Shown: positions 47,418-60,641, numbered from the stretch's first letter. The stretch is DNA of 64,000 nt from Liolophura sinensis (GCF_032854445.1 NC_088302.1:10041338-10105337); one strand, 5' to 3'. Notes: a model not told the origin generated them from the sequence alone. Program-made: numbers and translations.

Positions 47418-49967
47418 CACGACCAGAAACTGAGTTAAAACCTACATACGCATATCGCTCGTCAAGGAAAACAAGAAGCTCTTATATCTCCAAATCCGCC
47501 TCCTCCCCCTCCCCCTCCAGTGGGGATTTCGAAAGCAAGTGGAATCATCGTTAGAGAATACAAGACAGAGTTAATTCCCAGTACTCAATCTGAAACAACG
47601 ATATCAACATGAGTGAAAATATTGCCTAAAGTGAGAACTTATATGTGCTGTATGAGACCCTATCTGTGCTACCAAGCCACATGAGAACGTTGACATCTCT
47701 GTCGGTTTCGTGTAGCCTACCAGCAGTCACTTATGCTCTATATGCAGATCCACGAAAATACACCTTGACTCGCGTAGTGTAAATAGGTCAAACGTGCAGG
47801 ACATGTGTCCAATAAATGCCTTACATTTGTGAACAGCACCTGTTCTTGTATCTTATGATGTTCACAGATTTACCTGTTCTAAGGTCCAGAGATATAGCAG
47901 CCTAATATCTCGTGTTCAAGAGACATTGTTATTTGTCTTCAGTATGTTTTTCCTCAGGAGAGTAACATCCGTAAAGGTGGAGAAAATGGATTTGTGTTTC
48001 GTTCTTGACAAATTGTTTCGTCATTTCCAAGTGACTTGGAATGATTTGATTTATCAACGAAAAATCACAACGTTTTAATCGGCTCGCATTAATGAACGTT
48101 TTGATGAAAGAAATTAGTCACTGGCACATCATTCAATAGCTCATTTTGTCAAAAACAAGGATTTACCTTATGAAACAGTATCCAAGTGTTAGTGCTTCGT
48201 CCATAATCGCCCTAATGGTGCGGTTATAACCATCATATCTGACAGCTATCACCTTAATAGTTTATGGGGTTATTGTTATTTAGCTACAGATGATGAGAAT
48301 GAATTCCTAAGTTGTAACCTATATCCCTATCGGCTTGTCTGATGTATTTCAAATGAACACGCATCTTACCCTTAACCCATCACTGCCCCAACACTCCCGT
48401 ATACGTATGTACTGAGATACCCGAGTAGCTGTGGCCACCTCGTTCATCTTGGCTACATGCTGTGCTAATGAAATATGACAAACCCCTACCTATAAAGCCA
48501 TGTACAAATATGACCCAGAGGATCAGGGGAGATAGGCACCTGTACGGAACTTGTTAGACCTAATTACGAGTTATTTCCACAGATCGTGCTGACCATGGCT
48601 ACAGCGGTATACCACGTTTACTGGTCCCAAGTTTTGAACACAACCCAGCCGATTCATCTCTAATAAGATTGGCTACTTTTTAAAGTGTGAGACAAATGAA
48701 AGTAGCGGCCACTGACAACCCAGCTTAACAGGATTTTCTAGAGGAATGTACAGAAAAAACCCAACAATTAAATAGATATATATGCCTAACAATTTCGAGA
48801 CCGTATGTATTCCGCAGGTGGCAAGTTAACTCTTTGAGAGACGTGATTTGTTGGTCGTAAAATACACGTATGTTGGAGATTATTTATAGGTTCAACGATA
48901 CAGGTTAAGGAGTTCCACCATAGCCTTAACTGTTTAACAGGGGAGTAATTTAATGTTGTACTGGTCTGAAACGGATTAATATATGCGGTGAATTCGTAGA
49001 TTCTAATCCATAGAAAATGGTTTGACAAACTGTTTATGTCCAATTGCTGTCCGTATGTTATTACTGTAATGTTGTATAAATGTTTTCTTTCAGCGAAGCA
49101 AAAGATAAAGTAGGTATGAGGTGAATGAATTAAACCGAAAGGATGTTGGAGTATTTATGCTCATCCGGGATGGCAGGAAGAATAAAACAGGTATTCACAC
49201 GATGTCGATTTTTACGTTGTGTCTGTATTGGCTATGTCTGTTGAACCTACAATATATCTTTAGCCGTCTTTGAGTTTGACTCGTGCAAGTAGAAAGATAT
49301 TTTCAGAATCGGGGAGGAGGGGTGACCGTCTATTTAAATGCAAACATGTCCTGATTCTCGAACCTCATACATGGTGTATGATTATGTTTATTACGCTGTA
49401 ATAATGATGAATAATCTTTGAATTTGGTTCACTTAATTGGGTGTCTCTGTTCCTTCAAATTAAACGCACTGATTGAAGATCATGTAGAAATGATAGCATA
49501 TATAATTTGGCGCTTTAATTAATTAATATTCGGAGACAACACAAATATAACATACAAAACGAAATAGCACACACGTCATGTTTATCAACAGGTTTGGACG
49601 AGGGAGCGTTCATCTTTCATCACCATCCTCCAGGCTTTTTATCCAAAATAACTTGTAATAAGTTTTACTCATTATATATAAATACAATATATTATACTAG
49701 CACCTCTGTCAACCATTTTTATAGAGGACTCGTTATAAACAGGTAAACTTTGTTTCAAACATGTAGGAGAAGCTATCTTTACTTGTCCTGGAGAGACGAT
49801 GAACGTCAACTTACTTTTCCCAAACTCAAGACGGCAATTAGGTTTAGGAAACCCGTGGAGTGTTATAGTGATGTCGATGAAGTCACTGGTGAACTAATTT
49901 CCAAGTGTAAAAACTTGACAAGGTTCCCTAATCAAGTGTCTCGTAAAAATTCAATAACAGAAGGTAG

Positions 49968-50305
49968 AATGTCCGCTTTGGGGGTGGGGGAGGGGGGTGG
50001 GGCGGTAGATCCAGGGTTAATGCTGGGTCGGGTCACACCTAAGATTTTAAGAAAAGAAGTTGTAGCTTCCTAGTTTGGCGTTTAACATTGAGGGAAAGTT
50101 AAAACGTATGAGTATAATGCCTAGGGTGGTGAGGCTTACTTGCCTTTGATAAGTCGTTTCAGTGAAGCAGCACTAGAAAAATGAGCGGTGGAAATCCCTC
50201 CTGCAACAAGGAGGCACATTGCATGCGCTCTAACGACTCCTTTGTCGCCTGACGACTGCAAAACTGCTAAGTGCGACGTTAAACCTCAAACACTTACTAA
50301 CTCGC
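49968..50305 (+). mobile_element. Type-2 SINE, U3 copy of a shared insertion
   Basis: Diverged. The head is degraded into a G-rich run ('gggggtgggggagggg'). The B box ('agggttaatgctgggtc') is weakened. The body and the tail 'gacgttaaacctcaaacact' are retained. Confidence 0.85.
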
Positions 50306-52824
50306 TATTTTTTAAAGGTGGATAACTCTAGCTGTGGTAATTAAAATACAACTTCAAGTTATTTAAGCAGGGTAAAAGCAGGCTGTTTTACAAGTAAACA
50401 CAAGGACATTCTCTGGAATACTACTGGACCCAAAATTTAGTGTTACAGGGCCTCTAAAACAAGGAGGGATAAAACAACGGTTCAGTTGTGAGAATAAACT
50501 CGCTTAAATACTTCGCCATGTTTTTATAGTTCTCAGTCTATTTTTTGTTATTGAGTCTGTGCGCTTTTAACATCACGCTTGTCTTACATGTTTCACGTTT
50601 TACGGACGACAGTCTGTCTTCATTTGAAAATACTTTAGCAGGACATCAGCTAATATCTAAAAGATTCACTTTCAGTCTTATTGCATTATTGAAACGGACC
50701 GGAGTTCATTTTGAAGTGACAACGTCAACACGGGATGACTTTATCAGCCCAGTCAGCGACAACCCATTAGTGATTTATGTTCGCATTGTACGGTCGAGTC
50801 TGATTGTCATTGGAAAAAAAGAGATGTTTAACTGATCATTCTCCAAAAATAACATATTTAACCTGTCACATGGATTGTAAGGTCTGAATTATTAAGAGTT
50901 AAATCAATACTTGTGTCTGTCTGTCGTTTTTCTCCAGTTAAAATAAACGTTTGGTTTCCGTTTAACGATATCGTGCCGTAGCTTCCTTAAGCGCGGGAAG
51001 GAATCAGCTACCTGATTTGACAACACTCTTACCTATCAGAGTAAGGTAAAGCAGTGCGGAATCCTGAAAAATCCCACCGTCGTATACTAATAGAATATGC
51101 CATGCAAAACGAATCTGTTTTGCGAACGCATAAGATACATTTCCTTGGATTCTTTTTGTTCAGTATTACTCATAACTGTTTTGTAAGAGATGTACCACAG
51201 TCTACAGATAATACATTTGTGTGTAGACCACCGGGTTTTTATGAAGGTCAGGGAAAATTAGGCTTACATGCTGAGGACAGGTTCTTACTAGGATTATGTC
51301 AGGACTGGTAAACAACTGAGGCCTTTTGCTATGTGGTTAGGGCCGTAACCACTGGTGTAGGCAAAAACCTTAGTGTCTCAGCTAGGGCCAATGTCGCAAA
51401 TAGGTGTTGTGTTTAGAGAAGCAGAGGTCCGAAATGATGGATGAATCAGTATATCTTTGGAGTTATTTGCGAGCTCATTTGAGGTCAATTTGGCCATCTT
51501 GGGTTGTCTACTCAATGATAAACATGCCTTATCAAATCCGCTTTGACCAGGGGATTTCATGCATATTTATGAAGGAAAGTTCAGAGCTTTGAGGAGCTAA
51601 TACGGCGCAATAAATCAAAGCTTGATTTAATGACGATGCCAAAGATGTGAAAATGTCGAAAACTTTGATACGTAACCCGTTTTTTAAAATGATAAGTAAG
51701 ATGAAATATGCGACGTCTGTTTATCGGTAACAGAGAAGCAACGGTTTTCACCCGATCTTTGCCAACTTTTGAGACAATATTTCCCGAAGGTAAAGACATT
51801 TGATTGGAATGCCTTGCCAGACCTTGTTTATGTGACAAAGTTTAAAATAAGTTTGGCTGTGATACGAATAGATATTCTACAAGGACAATTTGTCACGGTT
51901 ATCCTCCGTGATATGCCGTCGAAGAATGTTAGGACCAAAGTTGCAAAATATTGGAATATCAGCATCAGACTTACATGGATATATTTTTTCCAGTTCACCT
52001 GTGACTTCCCCGCATTGTATATTTGCCTTTCATTCTCATTTGATCTATGTTTTCTATTTTAATATATACTTTTTGAACCGAATGGCATAGGACACCTTTC
52101 TTTAGAAGGGAAAGAAAATATTGAAATGACGTGTGCATGAGTTGAGAAGGCAGAAAACACCAGAGAACAATCCATGGGCGTGGGTATCTAATTCTGACTG
52201 TTTCGGTCACATAACTTATTATGCTGAAGAAAGCTGTTTGTTTTGGAAACATTATCAAAAGCAGCAACCAGTAGAGGAGTGGGTAATTTTACTATAGGAA
52301 GCCAGTGCTTGTGGCACTTTCAAAGTAGAAAGGATTTTTTGAGAATTTTGACACATATTATTCCTTCCAGATTCAATCCTCTTTTATGAATAAAGCTTAA
52401 CAGTTTTTCTCATTGGAGTAACAGGAAAGAATTTACATTGACAAGGCTGACACCCTGGCTACTTCCCTGTAACATTAGGAATTTAGTATGCAAGTTTAAG
52501 AAAATCACAAATTTTGATATTTTTGTGGAATATGTCCAAAATAAATTGCTCAGGTACAAGTCATTGTGTATGTTACCTGGAGTTTCACTCGGATTATAAA
52601 AGCTTAGTTCAGGAGGAATTTATTATTTGTTTACAAATAACCTGTGAAAATCCCGGCTAAAAGTTCGAATTCTCATTACCTATTACATGAAATTGAATTG
52701 TTTTAGCCAAAGTACAAACCGGCCCAGAGCGTCATTGATATCTCAGTCCTCTAGCTAGAGCACGCTTAGGAGAATAATTCAATAAACATTACACAATAAA
52801 CACTCTGGAATTTGAGAGGGCATA

Positions 52825-53232
52825 TGGAAGTCGGATGCAGCCACTCGCTATCTTTTGTTGCGTGTTTTAATAACCCGCGCGGTTCGAGAACTCGAGAACG
52901 CCATAATAGCTAAAACCGCGTGAGATTAAAACGTTTTGTTGTTTTCTCTAGTCTATCATTCTCGCCATGTCAAAAACCCGCGGGTCGAGAACTCGAGAAT
53001 AAAAGGCGTCAAAGACCGTCAGTTTTCCGCGAGTTCTCGAGTCTCGTGAGTGGGAAAAGCACGGTTCTACCAGAAAATTACTACCAGTACTATTTTTTGT
53101 TATTCTTGCACGGTTTGTCAATAAACGCGCGAGATTAGCAATCACATCCCGTCATAAAACCCACTGGTCCAGAACAAGACAGTAGAAATTAACAAAAACC
53201 GCGCGAATTTTTTGCGAATTTTCCGTTTTCCA
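52825..53232. mobile_element. 408-bp CpG-rich MITE-like insertion flanked by TA
   Basis: The ends read TGGAAGTCGG and, as reverse complement, TGGAAAACGG. TA flanks both ends (52823-52824 and 53233-53234), as for Tc1/mariner-type targets. The other units lack the insert. The interior carries repeated 'cgagaactcgagaa' palindromic blocks (about 52888, 52987 and 53030) and several ccgcgcg words, so the insert is much richer in CpG than its host DNA. No transposase is present. Confidence 0.72.
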
Positions 53233-55568
53233 TAGTATGCAGATGTAATTTGTGCCTAAGCAAATGTCTAAGGCAACATATAGTAGAGATGTATGCCACA
53301 TTTGTAAATCCGCTTAGCTGCTTTGCGAAACGGAAATTTGGATGTATCTAGAAAAAGAGAATATCCCGTTCATTGGCCATATGAAGTAAATCTTCAGCTC
53401 CAAAACAATTGGCCATCAAATATGTCTTCCAGACATGGAAGGAATCTTTTAAATTAGCTCCTCACGCGCTATACTGGCTAAATTGGATTATGGAACAGTT
53501 AATTATATACCGATGTAACTTTGTGTCAGATTCAGCATCGCTGATACACGTGTTTCTGTTCACGTGACAACATCTACGTGTTTCTTTTGAAAAATTTGCA
53601 TCGATCACAGAATCCCATGGAGGTTCTAAAAAGGTTTCCACAGTGTGATCACTCGACGCCTGCTAATAAGATTTCCTAATTACGCTACTGTTTTGCTATA
53701 GATAGCTTTAATGTCAGTTAAACTGTATCGGCTCCTCAAAAAGAATGTGCCAAATGAAGGAAATACCGTAATACACGTGTTGAAATATTTTTTGACCAAA
53801 CCATGCACACGTATCAGTGAAGGATGTCAGCTTTTTGCTGATGGGATTATTTAAAATTTGCTACTCAGGTCGGATGGTGTAGTGTCTGTTGAGTTTTTAT
53901 TCGTTGTGTCCAATTGCCATGTTGGTAGTCTTCCCAGGAGCCTTTGTCGTTAAATGTCAGGAGTTAATTCGCTCATCCTGTTTTCAGTTGAAGCCCAATC
54001 ATACATTCCTAAATCCTTTATGTTATAGGCAACCGTTTTCTGTTTATAAGCTGAAATTTGCCATCTTCCGGAACCCAGGTGACAACTAACGGCTGGGATG
54101 AGGGCTGTGATAAGGCTTCATTTGGAGATTACCTGTGATTATTTCACGAGTTTATAGGTATGTTTAGGCTTGGCAACTTGCAGAATATGTATTCCTACAG
54201 TCGAAGGGTAGAGTGTACGAGCGGGGTATCTACCTATTGCCTGTGCAAACCTCAGTGGTTTATTGGGTTTTTGTTATTTAGGTAATGATGATGGAAAAGA
54301 ATTCCTAAGTTCAGTACCAAATTACCTACTTCACTATCGGCTTTGTCTGGTGTATTTCACATGAGCATGTTCTCTACCCGCTTGGCTGTGGCCAACTTGT
54401 TCATCATGGCTGCATGCTGTGCTAATTAAGTGTGACAAACCCCTACCCATAATGCCACGCAGAAATGTGACCCAGATCTGCTGAGATTCGCAACTGTACC
54501 GAAACTGGTAGTCCTAATTATGAGTCATTTTCACAGATCGTGCTGACCATGGCTACAGAGTTATGCGTCCATGGCGGTATACCACAACCCAGCCCATTCA
54601 TCTCTGATACGACTGGCTACTTGTTAAGGGGTGAGACAAATAAAAGCAACGGTCACTGACAACCCAGCTTGATAAGACGGGATTTCTTAGAGGAGTGTAC
54701 AAAAAAGACTGTTTAAGAGATATACAGCTCATAGCAATTTCGAGCCCCGTATGTGTTCCGCAGGTGGCAAATTAACTCTTTGAAAGAAGTGATACTTTGG
54801 TTTTGAAATATATATTTGTTGTAGGTTATTTATATCTTTAGCGATGCAGGCTGAGAAGTTCCACTACTGTATCGACTGGGAAAAGGGGAGTACGCACTGA
54901 CCTCAGTCTTAGCTGTCCTACACGAGGAGTAAATTGGTGGTTTACTGGCTACAAGCGAATCAATGTAAATTCGTAGCTTCTAATCCACAGAGAAAGATTG
55001 TATAATGGTTGGAGAAACTGTTTATGTCCAATTGGTGTCCGTAATGTTATTACTGTAATGTTGTATAAATGTTTTCTTTCAGCGAAGCCGAGGATAAAGT
55101 AGGTATGGGGTGAATGAGTTAAACCCAAAGGATGTTGGTGTTTTTATTCTCATCTGGACTGAAAGTAAGTATAAACCTGTAAGTATGGGTTTAGGTTGCC
55201 TGCGAGAACTGAACCTACAATATATCTTCAGTCGTCTTTGAGTTTGACTAGTGAAAGTCGAAAGATATTTTAATAAGAATCGGGGAAGAGGGGAATACGT
55301 AGCCTACTTAAATGATAACGTGTCCTGACTGCCGAGTCTCTCATGTGGTGTATGATCAATTTTGTTGTGCAATGTGAAGATGAAAAATGTTTTAATTTGG
55401 TTCACATAATTGTGCGTCTATGTGTATTCAAATTTAGTTCACTTATATGTGTGCCTCTCTCACTTACAACTAAACATTAATGGATGTGCAGAGACAACAC
55501 AAAATATGGTAACACACAAAGCCACATATCGCACACGTCATGTTTATCAAGAGGTTTAGAAGAGAGGA

Positions 55569-55668
55569 CTCTCAGCTGTTTATCCACAGTAAATTACAAC
55601 AAGTGATAATTATAATATATATTATAATTAGCACTTGTTGTAATTTACTGTGAATAAACACCTGAGAG
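55569..55668. repeat. 100-bp near-perfect palindrome with no loop
   Basis: The arms 55569-55618 and 55619-55668 are reverse complements with three mismatches (55576/55661, 55584/55653, 55606/55631). The left arm alone corresponds to the unit sequence at 41845-41890 and 49630-49670 (ctgtttat.caca.taa..tacaa.aagt). The right arm is an extra inverted copy. Confidence 0.96.
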
Positions 55669-56952
55669 CCTCCCCCCCCCCCATCTCTCTCTCTCTTGTG
55701 GATATCTTGTCTGTCAAACAAACCTCTCCAATCAAACCTCATAAACATAGGATAACAGGGTCCTTTAGACTCTATGGAGGATAACTCTGCCAGTTGTGTT
55801 TTGTAAAAACTTGCACCATATTGTGGTAAACTTTATATTAGTTAAACAATAAAATATTAAGGTTATTAAATTAGGGAAAACAAGGCTAAGTAAATACACG
55901 GACTTTCTGTCCTGGTACTATCACACAGTTTACTGATACGGAGTCTCAAAGACAAGGAGGGATCACATGGTTTACTCGTGAGAATAAACTCACCTAAGTA
56001 CTTTTGCAGGTTGTATAGTTCATAATCCATTTGTTATTGTCGCCAAGAACGAGAAGTCTGACAATTATGAACAACTTTGTTTGATATAACTTTGGCAGGA
56101 CATCAGCTAATATTTAAAAGAGTCACTGAGAGTCTTTTTGCATTATTGAAAAGGACCGGTGTTTATTTTGAAGTGATAACGTCAGCACTGGACGGCTTTA
56201 TCTTCTCCGTCAGGGACACCTCATGTGTGATTTATATTGGCACTGTACTGTCGAGTCTGACCACAATGGAAAGAAAAGAGATTTGCAACCGATTATTCTC
56301 CAAGAATAACACATTTTACCAGTAACATGGAGTGTAGGGTCTGAATTATTAAGAAATAAATCAATACTTGTGTCTGTCTGTCGAATTCTCTTGTTAAAAT
56401 TTACCGTTTGTTTCTGTTTAACGATATCGTGTCGTAGCTTACTCGAGCAAGAGGAGGAATCATCAAAGCGACACGGAACCATGAAAAAACAAACTAATAA
56501 GATATGCCAGGCTTAAAGATAACACAGAATTTTTTTTGCGAACGTATCAGGTGCATTTCCTTGTATTCTTTTTGTTCAGTATTACTCATTTATTGTTTTG
56601 TAAGAGACTTGTACAGTCTATATCCAACATATTTGTGCACAGACCATCGGCTTTCCATGAAAGTCAACGGAAATTAGGTTTACACGTTGAGGCCGGATTC
56701 TAACTAGGAACTATTTTAGGACTGGTAAACAACTTAGACCTCTGCTTTGTAGTTAGCGCAGTAAAACCTGATGCAGGGAGAAACTTTAGTATCTTAACTA
56801 AGGCCAAAGTCACAATTAGGTGTTGTATTTAGAGGAGCAGAGGTCCGAAATGATAGATGAATCAGTGGATCTTTGGATTTATTTGCGAGGTCATTTGCGG
56901 TCAGTTCGGCCATCTTGGGTTTATCTACCCAGTGATAAATATGCCTTATCAA

Positions 56953-56974
56953 CCCCCCCCCCCCCCCCCCCCCC
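56953..56974 (+). repeat. Poly-C run of 22
   Basis: At the homologous place U1 and U2 have only 'tcaacccgg'. The run therefore expanded from three C's in U4. Confidence 0.95.
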
Positions 56975-57600
56975 ACCCTTGACTAGGGGGTTCCCCAGCG
57001 AGGAGATGTTACGTAGACAGCAAATCATTACGGACAGGCCAAGATCTTTTCCCAAACATCACATTGCATTGTGGCTCCTAGAGTACATTACACTGACGGT
57101 GTCCAATTTATTTGTTTATAAAACCTATCGTACACACTGACAACTACCTGTGAAGATGTGAAACTGTCCAAACTTTGTTAAGTAACCCTCGTTTTTAAAA
57201 TAATAACCAGGATTTTAAAATATGCGACATCTGCTTATCCATGACAGGGAACCACCGGTTTTCACCCCCAATTTGCCAACATTTAAGACAATATTTCCCC
57301 AATGCAAACCTATTTGACTGAAATTTCTTGCAAAACGGGATTGTTTATGTGGCTCAGTTTAAAATAAGATTGGCTGTAATACAAATCGATTTTCTATAAG
57401 GACAGTATGTCAGTGTTATTCTAGTGATTTAACACAAGAGAATGTTGAATCAAAATTGCAAATATAGGAATGTCAGCATTAGACTTAAGTGAGTATCTTT
57501 TTTGCTTTGATACTTATATTTTCATTTGATGTATGTTTTATGTTTTGATTTAGACTGAAGTACAAGATGTTATTCACAGAAATACGTAGATATTTCATGT

Positions 57601-57790
57601 TGACGCTTTCAGTGGCCGAATGGTTAGCGGTCCGGGGATCAAGGATCAAAATCATTTTGGGTCTTACCAAACACTTTAAAATTGGTACTTGTTGCTGCAC
57701 CAGCCAGGCCACAAAAAGACACAGTATCCACACACCTAAAGACTCCTCGTGGTAATATGACTGCAAAATATTAAGTACGACGTTAAGGCA
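57601..57790 (+). mobile_element. Short tRNA-headed SINE related to type 2
   Basis: The head 'cagtggccgaatggttagcg' is tRNA-like. The 3' part 'gtaatatgactgcaaaatat' and 'taagtacgacgttaa' matches the end of the type-2 SINE. The body between is shortened. It is followed directly by the CATA microsatellite, which may be its expanded tail. Confidence 0.65.
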
Positions 57791-57905
57791 TAAATACATA
57801 CAGACACGCATACATACATACACACACACACATACATACAGTACATACATACATACATACATACATACATACATACATACATACATACATACATACATAC
57901 ATACA

Positions 57906-57935
<30 letters not shown>
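57790..57935 (+). repeat. (CATA)n microsatellite
   Basis: An imperfect part (57790-57841) is followed by about 23 uninterrupted tetranucleotide repeats (57842-57934). The Met-Tyr-Val-Cys repeat frames on the minus strand are artefacts. Confidence 0.97.
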
Positions 57936-57936
<1 letters not shown>

Positions 57937-59990
57937 TCACACTTTAGATCACCACTGATATATCTTACAGGTAAATGTAAAGATAAGCAAGTTTAAATAT
58001 ATGCGCAATATGTTATTCGTGTATTTGTTTGAATTTGTAAAATGACTTAAAAGGAAAATATATAATGACATGCATCTAGATTAAATTCAGTCCTCAAGAA
58101 TGTAGGTTAAAGCATCTTGCAAGAAGTAATGGATTCAGCATTCAACTTTATGTAACTGATTTTCGCACGCAAATAAATTCATGTAATGTGAGTGATCTTG
58201 TGATTTGTATTACCATACCAGTCGACTGCGTGTGTGCATCATATAGGAAATACTCGCTAAAAAGAAAATATCCACCACAATTCAAAGAAATGTTTAAATT
58301 GAAGTCCTTTGGTTTTGAATTAGATCATGCTCAGTTCCTGGTTTCTAAAATAAAGGCTTACCAAAACTCTTTCGTCACCAGTTTTTCTTACCTATTAAAA
58401 TATACGCTATTTCTCATCGTATATTTTAAGAGAACGTTGAAGTATTGAAGATTACAGTGATGTTTCTCATTAGACCTGTTTGTAGAAGAGATTCTTCACA
58501 TAGGCTATGTAATGGGAATGATCACCATAGATGCTCTCATGGAAATATTGCAGACTGAATTGTGGAGGACTTTCTTTCTGGTAGATGGTCGAATGAGTTC
58601 ATGTGCGTTTCAGATACACTTGATACTAGAACTGCAGAACTGCTAGAAATTGAAGAATGAGCAGTAGTTTAACCATAGTAATTGTCAGGGAGTTGATATC
58701 GTTTTATGTCGTTTATGGTCTTTCCCCCCCACTTCAGGGCACAACAGAACCAGATTAACAGTGATATTTTATGACTTCACAGCTCATGGTACTTTTTTTT
58801 TTTTTTTACAAAAGATGCACCCTTGTCACTTTTTTTGAAATCAGTCATCATATCGCGTCATCTCACGTTATCGACGCGCATGCAAGAATTTCGTGTACGT
58901 GCGCACAGACTAATTATACACGAACACATTCCGATTGACAATATCAGCAAGTTTGGAGCACGTTCTTGACATAAATTCGTACCGACAAAATTAAATGTTT
59001 TCACACCGCTCTAGACAAAAAAAAACAACAAACCCCCCCCCCAAAAAAAAACTGCCATACACTTATCAATCAATATTTTGCAAGGATCTGTACAAGGTAT
59101 ACTTCAGTTATAACTTTCACAAACGTTCACAAAAGGGCTGAATCTAATAAGAACACATTTCTTTCAATTCTGAAAATGAATTAATACAAATAGTTAATCT
59201 TAAATGAATGAAAGTACGCAACGCGCAGGCGGTGGTGGAGGAAATAATCATTTATTTTGGCCACAATACGGAATTTCAGACACCAATGTCAATGTTTAGC
59301 CCGCTTTATAGATAAATTCTGATATATCTAACGTCTGATATGTGTGTTTCAGTTGTCATATTCGTCAGTGTTTAGAAAGTTATATAGACAAATTATCTTT
59401 GGAAATCAGAATCAAGTTGTCTGTGGCCTCAGACTATCACATTTATTCTTCGCCGTGATCTGACAGAACCAAGATGGCGGATAGATTCATATTTTAGGTA
59501 GATAATACTACTGTAGTGGTAAACCCATGGCTTTCAATTGGGTTACACCAACGCAACAAGGAGTTTCAGGCTTCGTTCCAAGAACTCGTGTTATTAGTTA
59601 TCAAGTTATCAAAACAAGTTAGATATCTTAAACCCGCCTATGGATTCGTCAGTTGTATATCCACTCACCTCAGGCATCTGTTAGACGCCACATATATCCT
59701 GCCTTGGTTATAGAGCTGTCTCGCGAGATTCAGTTTTGTGAAACAGACCGCGTATGTTCCTGTCACGAAACTATTGTCACCTCTGTCTTCATGCCAAACA
59801 TTTCTTTTTTTGCCCCGCCTTTTCAATTCTCGGAGCCATGGTTTACAAATGTGTAATATTTTTTGTGTAACCAAGGAGTTTTTTGCATGATTGACGTCTA
59901 AATGCTAATGTTAAGGTCAGTCTCTAACCGGACGTTGACATGTGTGATGCAAAATCTGGGAAATCTCTCTGACGCATCTAATTTAAAAGA
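57936..59990. other. No gene recognised
   Basis: AT-rich with T (58793-58807), C (58722-58728) and mixed C/A (59032-59050) homopolymer tracts. Open frames at 58188-58448 and 59516-59713 begin at non-ATG codons and show no motif. Confidence 0.4.
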
Positions 59991-60320
59991 CTACGACATA
60001 GAGAGTAAAGCAAGAGCAGCGACGACAGTGTGATGATTGGCATATAGTCACATATGGCTACCGGTGAAATCTGGTCACTTGTCAACTTACCTCAGCTAGG
60101 GTTTTATTCCAGCTGTATGCACTCATCAGGACCATGGCGTATAAGCAGAGTTAGGTATTGGAGTACTGTGGTGTGAATTGCAATTTATTACATGTCATTG
60201 GTCTAAAATTACTTAAAATACTATGAAGTCATCAAACTATGAAGTTTAATATAGAATCACATTATAACATCACAGAGAGACCAGGAATCGGGAAGACTGA
60301 GCCCATCGGCAGCAGTCTAG
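59990..60320 (+). repeat. Local repeat module, copy A
   Basis: 'agcagcgacgacagtgtgatgattggca' (about 60015), 'cttgtcaacttacctcagct' (about 60078) and 'accatggcgtataagcagag' follow in order. This order recurs in copy E at 63755-64000. The middle word also recurs in copy C and in the open frame at 60642, where it is coding. In copy A the corresponding frame is broken by a stop. Confidence 0.65.
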
Positions 60321-60641
60321 CTTATGCATGAATAAGTAAATAATTTACCCCAAGAAGTAAGTATCATGCATCTGTGTGAGTCTTTTATTTTATTACAAAT
60401 TTTGTTGAGCCTCAAGCTTGGAAGACTGTGCCGATCCTGACTATCGCGTGTGTAATGATATTTTGGACGGGTTAAACACAGATTGGCACTGATCAGCATA
60501 CATGGAATTAATGTTGTTTTTCACATATACGAGGAGTCGAACAGACACGCGATGTGAGCGGTTATACAACTATGCAACCCATAGATCGGTTGAAATATGT
60601 ATTTGGTTTTATATTTATTGATGTTTAACTCCATATCCAAG

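Larger units (their letters stand above)
45415..52604 (+). repeat. Tandem unit U3
   Basis: Third copy, about 7.2 kb. It begins with 'agttcacgaggaatttatta' and carries all landmarks in order, including the 28.1-kb region missing from U2 (here about 46480-46860). It has its own SINE (45980) and a TA array. It is probably the most complete representation of the ancestral unit. No host gene is apparent. Confidence 0.88.
52605..57550 (+). repeat. Tandem unit U4, most diverged and partly deleted
   Basis: Landmarks are found at 52620, 52700 (shortened), 53265, 53795, 54395, 55075, 55945, 56837 and 57356. The segment equivalent to 46900-48300 of U3 is missing. It contains the MITE (52825), the palindrome (55569) and a poly-C run. 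Homology fades near 57550, the right end of the array. Confidence 0.82.

Noticed and set aside
57485-57940. 151-codon frame with Met-Tyr-Val-Cys repeats
   Set aside because: It is the translation of the CATA microsatellite extended into unrelated flanking DNA.
58188-58448. 86-codon frame after the CATA array
   Set aside because: It begins at GTG, and no splice sites or motifs support it.
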